A stretch of 64,000 nt of DNA. Origin: Planctomycetota bacterium (GTDB taxonomy: Bacteria; Planctomycetota; Uabimicrobiia; Uabimicrobiales; Uabimicrobiaceae). Both the position numbers and the translations under genes were made by a program. The notes under the pieces were generated by a model. It made no database searches, was not told the origin of the DNA, and saw only the letters and a program-made list of their open reading frames with translations. The stretch spans positions 62,001 to 126,000 of the forward strand of contig JAJDCR010000157.1 in NCBI GenBank assembly GCA_029260735.1. The letters are read 5' to 3'. Every line of letters starts with the position of its first letter. Position 1 is the first letter of the stretch. Positions 13,301-25,300 of this stretch are shown here, piece by piece.

Positions 13301-16300
13301 GATAAATTGCTCTTGGATTTTTTCGGGGATGAATTCGCGAGAAATTTCACCTTGAAATATGTTTGAATGCTCTTCTTTACTCAGAGTTTGCTTCAAGGAA
13401 GAAATAAACATCTCTCTATTTTTTGCAACTAAAGCAAGACAATGACTCCAGTGATGGCGTCCAGCTAAGAGAGTAAAACTAATGCTTTCAAGAGGAGCTT
13501 TTTCTCCTGATTCGGACTCTAAAAAAATAAGCATTTGTTCTAGCTGAACGCGTAAGCGATCCTCCGTTTTTGCGGAGAAAACGAAGAGATAAGTAGGAAA
13601 CTCTGAGATTTTTGAAAGAAGTTTAGGTTCATGCTCTTCTATTACCATGTGAGCATTTGTACCACTATAGCCAAAAGAACTTACAGCGGCTCGCCTTTTG
13701 TGCTCAGAAGGAACAATCCAGTCCTGGCAAGCGGTATTGACATAAAAAGGGGACCCTTCTAAGGAGATTTCCTGGTTAAGTGTTTCAAAATGAATCGTGG
13801 GAGGTAGTTTTTGATTCCGTAAAGCAAAAAGGACTTTCATCACTCCGGCAATTCCTGCCGCTGCTCCCAAGTGCCCGACATTGCTTTTGACAGAGCCCAA
13901 AGCGCAGTAATTTTCTTTTTTGGTGAACTCTCGAAAAGAAGCTTGCAGTGCTCCTACTTCGATAGGGTCTCCTAGCTTTGTTCCCGTCCCATGAGTTTCC
14001 ATTAACTGGATAGTTTCTGGATTAATAGAAAATTTACGATAGACACCACGCTCAACTTCAAGCTGAGACAGAGAGCTTGGTGCTGTAATTCCGTTGGTTT
14101 TTCCATCCTGATTTACTCCCCAACCTTTGATAACTCCATAGATGTGATCCCTATCTTTCTCAGCATCCTCTAAGCGTTTTAAAAGAACCGCTCCGACCCC
14201 TTCTCCCGGAACAAATCCATTGGCCCGTTGGTCAAAAGTAAAGCAACGCCCACTAGGAGATAATGCTCCCATATGGCCCATCGCAATATGTAAATCAGGC
14301 CCAGGTATAACCAATACACCTCCGGCCAGAGCTAAGCTGCAGTTTCCAAAAACTAAACTTTCACAAGCACTAGCCATAGCTACGAGAGAGGAAGAGCAAG
14401 CCGTATCAATAGAAAGACAAGGGCCTCTTAGGTTTAAAAAATAGGAAATTTGGCCCGCTAAAATAGCATTATCTCCCCCTAAGACAGATTGATAATCATC
14501 CAATTGGAGAGACCCTTTTGTGTAGTCATTAGGGGAGCAGCCTACAAAAACTCCACATGAGCTTTCAGATAAAGACAAGGGGTCATAACCAGAGTCTTCT
14601 ATGCAATGCCAGCAGGATTGTAAAAGTAACCTTTGCTGAGGGTCCATTACCTCTGCTTGTTTATGGGAAATATTGAAAAAGAGCGGATCAAAGTGAGCGG
14701 CCTCTTCTAAAACCCCCATCCATTTGGAGTAGGTTTTTCCGGGAACGCCTGGACTAGAGTCATAGTATTGGTGTAATGGCCACCTCGTTATGGGAACTTC
14801 GGAAACACAGTCTTTTCCTTGGACAATGTTTTCCCAAAATATATCCAAAGTCTTGCCTTGAGGAAATTGTCCAGAAACTCCAATAATGGCAATATCTTTT
14901 GTGTTTTGAATCCCGTTTTTTTTGTCAGGAGAACTTATTTCCAAAGAGAAGGCTTCTTTTTCCGCCTTTTGTTTTTGTTCTAGCATACGCTTTAAACAAA
15001 GATGACTACAATCTACTATAGTTCTGTTCGTATGACTGAGAACAACTTTTCCTATATGTTCTCCCTGAGAAACATATTCTAAAGCTTGTCCTATCTGCTC
15101 AATGGGATAAATTTTAGTTGTGATAGGGACTATTTTTTCTTCTTCTAACCATGTTCCCAGTAACTGGAGAGTTTTTTCTCCGAGAAATGTTTTTTGAGAA
15201 GGATCTACAGGATTAGGCCGGTACCAGCTTTCCCCTAAGTTGATCGTGTGAATAGATTGGTTTTTCAGAAACTGAGATAAATCCAACTTGGGGCTAGTTT
15301 TTAGCCCTTGAATCGCAATTTCAAGATAACGACCATGAGCAGCCAAGCAATTTAATCCCTTTTGGATGGCATCTCCAGATAACATATTGAGAACAATATC
15401 TACTCCACGACCTCGAGTGATTTCTCTAATTTCCTGGTCAAACTCTGTCGTTTTATAATTGATAGCATGATCTATTTTGAGTTTTTCTAAAAACTTAATT
15501 TTCTCTGGTCGACTAGATGTGCCATAACAAAGGCAATCTTTGAGACGGGCTAACTGAATGGCGACCAAGCCACATCCCCCTGCTGCCGTTTGGATAAGAA
15601 TTTCTTCTTTATTTTTCCACTTCCCTAACTCAAAGGCATGGTAAACTGTCCAAAAGACAATTGGTAAACTACAAGCGTCTTCAAAAGAAATTTTCTCTGG
15701 TTTTAAGATGACATTACTGGCAGGGGTATTAACATGGCTGGCATGTCCTCCCGACTCTGTTAAGGCGATAACCTCATCACCTACTCGAAGCTGTGAAACA
15801 CCTTCTCCTACTTGAGAAATAACTCCAGAAACTTCCCCGCCTGGAACAAAAGGATAATCTGGCATATTTGGATAAAGGCCTTGGACGCAAAGAACATCTC
15901 CGAAGTTGAGAGCAGAGGCTTTCACTTCAATCATGACTTCATGATCCTTGAGAGGAGAAGGGCGCCACGGGGTTAAGCGAAGTTCGTGGAAATCTTGCAC
16001 CTGAGAAAGAACAAGCCCATATTGATCACCTTTGGCTATATTGTCGGCAAATATTTTTTTGAAAGGAAAGGGGACTCTTTTTTCTAGTTCTTTGCCGAGA
16101 AAATTAGCGAGCTTTAGAATATTTGGGTAGTCATAGATTTTTGTTGTCGAAACCGATAGCTTGTAGTGAGTGTTGATTTTTCGAATCCAAGTTACTCCTA
16201 AAATGGAATCTAACCCCAACTCAAAAAAAGAAATCTCATCATCAATTTTTTCTATATTAATTTGAAGTTCTTTTGCCAATAAGGCTTTAATGGTTTTGCG

Positions 16301-19300
16301 TATTTCCTCTGGTCTTTTCTCTTGTCTTTTCTCTTGAAAAGGAATGTATTCATTGGCGGGAGATTTTATAGGTAAATTCACAGGGGGCTTTTGCCCAAGC
16401 ACTTTTTGCCGGGGCTTAAGGGCAATAATACCGGCATGCTCTTTCCCTTTTGTCGAAATACAGTGTTCTGAGAAACCAAAAAAACTAGATTTCTCGATTT
16501 CAAAGCCTGCTGCTAAACACTCTCGAGACAAAATTTCTGGATCTAGAGGGTTGATGAGGGGAGGAGCTCCTTCGATTTCCTTAGAATCAAAATATTCGCT
16601 GACGTTATCTAGGAAGCCGGGCCATTGCTCTCCTGCTTTTTTACGCGCTTCGTATTCGAAAGACTTTTCCTTCCAGTATCCAAAATAAGGGGTGTCTGTC
16701 ACCAAATATAATTTCCCTCCTGGCTGGAGCCAGCGGTACATATTTTGAATGGTTTCTTGAATTTCTTCGGGCCTTAAAAAATGAATCACTCGGCTGGCAT
16801 GGATAGCGGCAAAACGTTCTGGAGGAAAACTGATCTTAGGTAATAGACCTTTCTGGGTAGAAAGGTCTTGCTTCACCTCGTCTTTTATCCGACTTTCCAG
16901 TATGTCCAGATGCTCTTGCTCCATGTCCACGGCAAGAACTTTGGCTCTTTGTTCTAAAGCAGCAATAGTGGCTACTCCATAAGCACAGCCCAAATCAAGA
17001 ACTTCTCCTCCACATTCTCCGGCATAATCGGCAAACTCTTTTGAATAAGGAATCAGCTCCTCGACCATAACACCTGTTCTATTGAGAGTAGGAACAAGGC
17101 CTTTTGTTTCCAAAGAAATGGCGGACTTTAGATCCCCCAAGGGATCATCTTCTTTTAAAACAGAACGTTTCTTTTTTGCTTTATCCTCTTGATTTTCAGA
17201 ATAAAAAGAGTTCTTCGAAACTTCTGAGAGTGAGACATTAACAGGTTTTTTAGTTGAAGGAGAGAACGAAGCAGCTTTAGAAGAACGGGCCAAGTTGAGC
17301 TTTGTCACTTCTTTTTCTGAAGAGTTTAGGAAGCAGAAAAAATTCTGGGAGGTTTCTGAAAACCAATACTCTTCTTTCGCAAAAGAATAGGTGGGAAGAC
17401 TTATCCGAGAAGGCTTCTCTTCTCCATAGAGCTTATTCCAATCAAAGTTCAAGCCATTTACCCATAAACTTAAGATTTTAGAATATGTTTTTTCTTTTAT
17501 CCAAGAATTCATCGCTTGCTGGAAAGATGGTTCTTCGCTAAACGCAGCTAAGCTATTTTTTTGGGCTTGTCCTCTATATACTCCTTCGTCGTCTTCTTCT
17601 TCTGGGCTCAAAAAACTTTCGAGTTTTTTCATCAATTCCTCTAAAGAAGTGATGATTAAACCTAAGCGCTCCGCCATTCCTTCCCGTCCCACTTGAAGAG
17701 TATAGGACAAAGATTCTAGAGAAAGGGAAGAGTGAGATAAAAGAAAGTGCTGTAAATCTGATACTCGTTCCTTTAATTGCTCTTTTGTTTGGGCGGAAAG
17801 AGGGATAATAAGAGCTTCGTTTTTTAAAATTTCCCCCTGAGTAAGACTCTCATTTACTGTAAGACCTGCCTCTTGAGCAGGACTCAAATATTCTTCGACA
17901 AGAATATGGGCATTGCTTCCTCCTGCTCCAAAAGAAGAGACTCCGGCTAAGCGAGAAATTTCTTTTCCTTCAATATTAAAGCGTTCCCAAAAAGTTAGTT
18001 CCTGGTTTACCCTGAAGGGAGTTTTTTCAAAAGCAATATTTTTGTTGAGAATTTGAGAATGAAGACTGGGGGCAATGTGTTTATGTTTCATTTGCAGAAT
18101 AATTTTTGTCAATCCTGCAATTCCTGCTGCGGCCTCTAAGTGACCGATGTTAGATTTGGCTGAACCAATTTTACAAAATCCTTGTTCTTGTGTATCTCTT
18201 TTAAAAGCCTTCTCTAAACCGGTTATCTCAATGGGGTCTCCTAATTCGGTTCCTGTCCCATGAGCCTCAATATAGCTAATATTTCTAGCACTTATACCTG
18301 CTTTGTCTAGAGTTTTGCGGATCAATTCAGCTTGTGCTTGGGGGTTAGGTACGGTATAGCCGTTTGTTTTCCCGCCATGATTGACATGAGTCGCCCGGAT
18401 AATAGCATGAATAACATCCTTATCTTCAATAGCTTTTGACAATGGCTTAAGTAGAACAACACCGACTCCTTCTCCGGGAACAAATCCATTTGCTCCGTCT
18501 CCAAAACTATGACATTTTCCATCTGAAGAAAGCATTTGCTTTGCACATAGCAAAGTATAACTGGAAGGGTGTAGATATAAATTAACTCCCCCCGCTAAGG
18601 CTAGGTCACATTCTCCTCGATGAATATGTTCACATGCTTCATGGATGGCGGTGAGAGAAGATGAGCACATTGTATCAATGGGCATACTCGGCCCTTGCAC
18701 ATTGAGAAAGTAAGAGAGTCGATTTGCAACAGAACTAAAAGAAGTGTGAGGAAAAAGTGTTTCGCCTCGCCTCCACAGTTCAGGACCATATAAAGCAAAA
18801 TCTGTCTTTGTTATTCCGACAAAAACCCCGACTCTTTGTGCGTATTTGCTTTTCAGAAGATCACGAGTATAGCCTGCATCTTCTAGTGCTTTCCAAGAAG
18901 TTTGCAAAAAACATCGTTCTTGCGGATCTATACTCATCGCTTCTCGAGGAGAAATATGAAAGAAAAAGGAATCAAACTCGGCAAATTGATCTATGAAACC
19001 ACCCCACTTGCTATAGCTCTTCCCTTTTTCTACAGCCTCTTCTTTATCAGGGTGATAGAATCCTTCCAGCGGCCAGCGACGGGAAGGTATCTCCGTAATG
19101 CAACTCTTACCAGCTTTGAGGTTGTCCCAGTATTTCTCGAGTGTTTCCGCTTGAGGATAAATTCCGCTCATTCCAATTATTGCTATAGGCTCAGGTTTAG
19201 AGGAAGAGCGTAAAAATCTCGTATTTGTCTCGGAGATTTTTTGAGGCTTTAAATTAGAAAAACTTGTCCGAGATTTTGTTTTTTCTTCACAATCCTCTTC

Positions 19301-22300
19301 TCTTAATAAGCGAAGGTAGGCCTCTTGCCCAATCCAACTCAAGCACTCTAGTCGATGCTCTCTTAAAAAATAGTTGCTTAATTCTTCTAAGTTCTGATAC
19401 TCGAACAATAGGGTCTTAGATATTTCTCCAAAGACTTCTTTGAGTTGAGCATTCCATTGATGGATGATAATAGAGTCTATTCCATAGGTTTCAAAACCTT
19501 CCTTCTCATCAATCTCAAAGGGAGGAATTTTAATTAACTCTCCCAGTAGTTCCTTGCTTTTTTCCAAAATATTTTTATAGAGCAAACGATCACTCATATC
19601 TGCTCTTGATTTTTGAATAAGGAGTTTTCTTAGCAATCGTTTTGATCGACTTGTCAGAGGAGTATCCTCGTGAAATAGAGAAGATACTCTCAAAGAAAGA
19701 CGAGATGGAAAAGTAGACTTTGCCAGCCAACATTTTTTTTGAGAGAAAGGAAAAATCGGCAAGCTCATCCGAAAAGGTCTCATTTCATTATCTACAGAGG
19801 AAATTTTTCGTTTCTTAAATCTGCCGAGAAATGGATCGGATAGACGAGAGCTAGTTTCCTGTATTAGAGGGTGAATTGAGGAACTCAAAGTGGGAGAAGG
19901 CAGAGTTCTGGAAAGCCAGTATTTATTTTCAGCAAAGGGATAAGTGGGAAGATGCGTGCGTTTAGGTTTTTTGGAGGGATAGAGTTTCTCCCAATCAAAG
20001 CTCCATCCATTTGCCCATAGTTTGGCAATTTCATAGAGCTTGCGGTTTTCAATTAGTTGCTTAATAAACTCTTTACCTTCTTTTGTTTCGTCAACACTCA
20101 ACTTCTCTTTTTTATCAACGATTCCTTGATAAATACTAGATGATAATTTATTTTCTAAGACAGATTTTAAATCATCTAGCAATTGCTCTCTATTCTCAAA
20201 AACGATTGCTATCCGATACTTCATACTCTCTCGCCCTACTTGAAACGTATAAAGTAGTCTTGCCAAATCAATTTTTCTCGGGGTTTGAATATGGTTATAT
20301 ATATTTTCCAGATAACGATGTAATTGATTTTCTGTCTTGGCGGAAACAACAAGTATGCCTACGGAGACTTTATTCTCCTGGTTTTGCTTAGAAGCACTTT
20401 CTTTGTGTTCTTTAATGACCAAATGAGCATTTGTCCCACTGTGTCCAAACGAACTCAGGGCAGCCATATGCGGAGAATCATCTTGAGATATCCATTCCGA
20501 TATCGTAGTAGGAATGGAGAAGGGAGAATTTTTGAACTCAATTAAGGGGTTTATTGTCTTAAAATGCAAGAGAGGAGGAATTTTTTGGTGCTGCATGGAC
20601 AACAATACTTTAATTAATCCGACAACACCCGCTGCGGCACTGGTGTGGCCAATATGTGATTTAGCACTTCCGATATAACAGAACTTTTCTTTTTCCGTAA
20701 AGTTCTGGAAGGCTCTCACTAAAGCATGGGCTTCTATAGGGTCTCCTAGTTTTGTCCCTGTGCCATGCGCTTCGATATAGCTAATTTTTTCGGGGTTAAT
20801 CTGAAATTTTTCGTAGACACTCGTAATCAACTGCTCTTGAGCTACTCCACTAGGTGCTGTAATACCATTACTAGCTCCATCTTGATTGATCCCCGATGCA
20901 CAAATAATTCCGTAAATAGAATCTCCTGAGGCAATCGCCTCATCTAAACGCTTTAGGAATACTACTCCAACCCCTTCTGATACGACGGTTCCGTTTCCCT
21001 TTTCATCAAAAGTATAGCAACGCCCACTAGGAGAAAGCATTTCTATTTCGGATAAACAAACGAGAGTATTTTTCCCGAGGCAGGCATGGATTCCTCCGGC
21101 TAAGGCAAAGTCTGATTCTTGATTTCGTAAACTTTCGCATGCTAAATGAAGAGCTACTCCTGAAGATGAGCATCCCGTATTAACAACAAAGGCAGGGCCA
21201 TTCAAGTTCAGGAAGTAAGACAAACGAGAAGCGATGATTGCTTCTGAGGAACCAGTAAAACTTCCGTGAGGGTAGTCCGTTGGCTCTGATCCAATAAAAA
21301 CACCTGTTTGAGATCCTGAAAGACTTCTAGGGTTATACCCTGCATCCTCTATCGCTTTCCAACTTTCCTGGAGAACCAATCTCTGATGCGGATTCATGAA
21401 TTCAGCTTCACGCGGAGAAAGATTAAAAAACAAAGGATCAAAACAATCTCGTTCTTCTAAAATTCCTCCCCATTTACAATAGGATTTGCCCGCTTGTTTT
21501 TCTTCACTAAAGTAGTTTCTTTGATTTAAGTAATGCAGAGGAAATTCTTCTACCCCATCAACACTGTTGATTAGATTTTCCCAAAAACTGCTTATATTTT
21601 TTGCTTTGGGAAATTTTCCTGACATTCCAATGACAGCAATATCAGGGAGTTTTTTTGTCCTATTATTTCTAGAGAAAGTCTCTCGTTTATTTTGGAACAG
21701 GTTTTCTTTTTCGTAGACTTTCTCAAGAGATGGATCATAAAAAACATTATTTTGCTCTCTTTGGCTTATCTGATTTGCCATATGGTCATGATAGTTTATA
21801 ACTAAATAGTTTGTCAAAAGCTCCAAGGAAGAGTATTCAAAAATAATTGTAGTGTTCATGGAAATCGAAAGTTGTTCATTAACTTTGTCGACAAAATTCA
21901 CCCCCAAAATCGAATCCACTCCATATTCTGAAAAAGCTATATTCCCATCTATAGTCTGGGGAGAAATTTTTAAAGTATTCGATAAAGAATCAAGAATAGC
22001 GTTTTTGGCATAATCGTAAATTCTTTGAGATATTTCATGAGTTTGGCTTCTATTTTTTCTGGGTCCTTGGGATAAAGACAAGCTTTGCAAACATAGCTCT
22101 TTCTCTTGTCTTCTCTGGCGAATGATGCCATCGCTCTGTCCAGAAATAATTTGTTGTCCTAGAGAATGAATAGTTTCTACTGGAAATCTTATTGCAGAAA
22201 AACCAACTTCTCCTAAAACTTCTTTCCAAATCTGAGGGGACAACCCAGGGCAATTAGGCATACGAAGCTCAGGATCTTCCGGTAGCCACCATCCATCGAG

Positions 22301-25300
22301 TAAACCAAAAGTTAGATGAGAAAATAAAGACCTCTCACTAATTTCATTTAAGAGAATAAGTCCATCTTGAAACAAGAGGGCTTTTGCGTTATGCAGTGTT
22401 TGATGAATGTTCTTGGTGGCATGTAAAGCATTGGTTGCGATAACTAAATCATAGGAGCCTACTTTAATTCCTTGGTCATCCAAAGGCTCTTGTACATCAA
22501 ACTTTTGGAATTGTACATAGGGATTTTTAGAACCGTATTTCTCTTCTCCATGAAGAATAAAAGCTTTTGAAATATCGGTATATCTATACTCTTCAATATA
22601 GTCTTGGAAGGGTTTTAGCTTATAAAAAATAGCCGTGGAAGTTCCTCCTGTTCCTGCTCCTATTTCAAAAATCCTCAAGCGAGTTTTTGGGTCTGATTGA
22701 ATTCTTTCCTCTAGATAAGTAAGAACATAACTTGCAAGGACTTCATTAGAGTAATCCAAAATGGGACCATTTTTATACACCTCTTCGACTCTTTTGATAG
22801 AGGATTGAGGAAAAATAACATCGGTTGCTAAAATTTTCCCTTGTAAAATCTTAGGCAAACTTTGTAAGCATTTCTGAACAAGTGCTACTTTTGCTTTGTC
22901 TTTAGAGTTTAGCTCATACTTTTCTTTCTCGAAGTCTCCAGTCTGAATGACTTTTGAGTCAATGGCTTTAGGAAAGACCATGTTTTCTTTCAACTCAATG
23001 TAGTTGTTCGAGAATAGAATATTGAGACTTTCTTGCCACCACAAAATATATTTATCTAGGACTTTATATCGCTTTTGAAGACTAAATACGCTTTGGGGAC
23101 TTTTTAGGTTCGAGAATCCGATGAGCTGATCCATCTGATAAAAAAGTAGCTGAGGAAGCTCTCTTTCTAATGCCTTCTCATTTTCTTCATAGTTTCTTTT
23201 TAGTTCCCTTATTTTTTCAGAATAAACTTCTCTCCCATTTTCTATAATTTTTAAAGAAGGAGAAAAAGTTTTATTTGCTAAGCTAATCCATTCTTTTTTG
23301 TTACTTCCCATAAGGGATTGAGCTTGCTCTTTGAGACACAATACTTGATGGATTCTACGCCTTTGTAGTTTCTTTATAAAACGTTCAAAAAAAATGAACC
23401 CTTCTTCTTCAGAGAGTAAACCAAATCTATTTTCCAAAGATTTTTCTATCGCTGTACCAGATATGGAGAATTCCCAGTAACCCCAGTTGATAATACCTAT
23501 AGGAAAGGGACTCTTTTTTTCTAAAGATTTAATGAAAGAGTCTGCCAATGTTATCCCTGCTGCGTAAGCAGGACTCTTTGAGGCAGAGGTAAAAGAAAAT
23601 GATTGAATAGAAGAAAAATAGCAGATAAAATCCAAAGGTTCTTTTTCTAAGAGTTGATAAAAAATTAGGCTTCCTCTGGTTTTTACCTCAAAAATGCTTC
23701 TAAATTTAGCTTCTGTTGTCTGGGAAAGAGAGTTTTCAAAGTTAAAAACAAGAGCGGAGAAAATAGCTCCATTTAAGGGAGAGCAGTTTGTTTGAATAAA
23801 CTGGAGGGCTTGTTTTATAGAGTCTGGCTCTGTGACATCACCTTGAACATAAATGAGCTTTCCCTCAAACTCCTGAAAAGATTCTAAGATATTTTGAATT
23901 TCCTCAGAATTTTGAGAGCTTCTTCCGATCCAAATCACAGTAGCTTGGTACTTTTTAAGTAGCTTGCGAGTGATAATTTGACCAACTGTACCACTACCAC
24001 CTACAATGAGATAAACCCCTTCTTTTCGAAGGCCTAATTGGTTATTGGTACTTCCCCAATCTAAAGGAAAAAAAGTTTGCTTATAGCGCTTGCCTGATTG
24101 AAGTTTAATCACTTCTCCCCGAGGCGAAGCGGGTTCTTGGAGAATCATTGAAAACAGTTTTTTTTGTCCTGATGAGGTTTTGAAATCTTCTGCAGATAAA
24201 TCGATATTTCGAAGAAAAAACGAGTTGTTTTCCTGGGCAATGGAATAAGCTAGGCCCGTTAGGCCTGCTCCTTTAGGTTGAATCGATTGATAATCAAGGG
24301 AGTAGTTATTTAGGCTAAGAAGATAAAAGTCTATCTTCCCAGCAATTTTTTTGTTCTCTTTTAAAAACCTGACCAAGCGAAAAAGCGGCATTTCATTTTC
24401 TTCTTGGCTAGCAATAAATTCTGTTAGTGAAAGACAAGATTTTTCTTCATCTAGTAATTTCTCTAAAGAAAGAAAATAAAGACAGTCGATGTTCTCTACC
24501 TTTTCTAAGCAAGCTTGGAATCCTCCTTTATCTTGGATATTGCACAGCCACTCATCTTCAGAGACTCGCTTCGTTTCTTTGGCCAAACGAATTAAGATTA
24601 CCTTAGTGCTCTTTTTATAATAGTCTTTAATGATATTTTCAAACTCAAAAGTCGATTTAGAACAAACAATTAAAATAACCTTCGAGATAGGAGCAGGGCT
24701 TTCAAGTAAATGCGATAAGGGTACATTCTCCCATTGAGGGCAATAAGACATTTCATCCCATGTTTTTTCGACTCTCTTTCTCGATTTTCTTTTTGGAAAA
24801 TCTCTGGAGTTATCGATAAAAGGCAGTGTTTTTCTTTCTTGTCTTATTGGAAGAATCTTCTCTTTTCTATCTTCAAAATGATCAGAAACCCAGTACCTCG
24901 TTGGCTCAAAAGAATGGGTTGGTAAGCTCAGAAATTTTGGTTTTTCCTGATCATCTAAAAATAAGTTCTCACTCCTGAAAGGAGCTATGATTTTTTGCTG
25001 GGGAAAAGGAGAAGTATTTTTGTGAAGCAAAGGATGGCGATGAGATAAACTCTTCTCCGAGAAGGAACCTATTCCATGACGGGGAGACTTTGAAATCCAG
25101 TATTTATCTTTAGCAAAAGGATAGGTTGGTAGTCCATGCAAACGTTCGACTTTTTCGAAGAGATAAAGCATTTCCCACTGAATACTCACTCCATTGACCC
25201 ATAGTTCGGCAACTTTATCGTATTGGTGTTTTTCCATCAACTGCTGGATAAACTCTTTCCCTTCTTTTGTCTCACCAATACTCAATTTCTGCTTTTCACC

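Noticed and set aside
20640..21658. KS2 as a non-elongating KS because of NTGCSSSG
   Set aside because: The Cys and both His residues (HGTGT, SHIGH) are present; only flanking residues differ.
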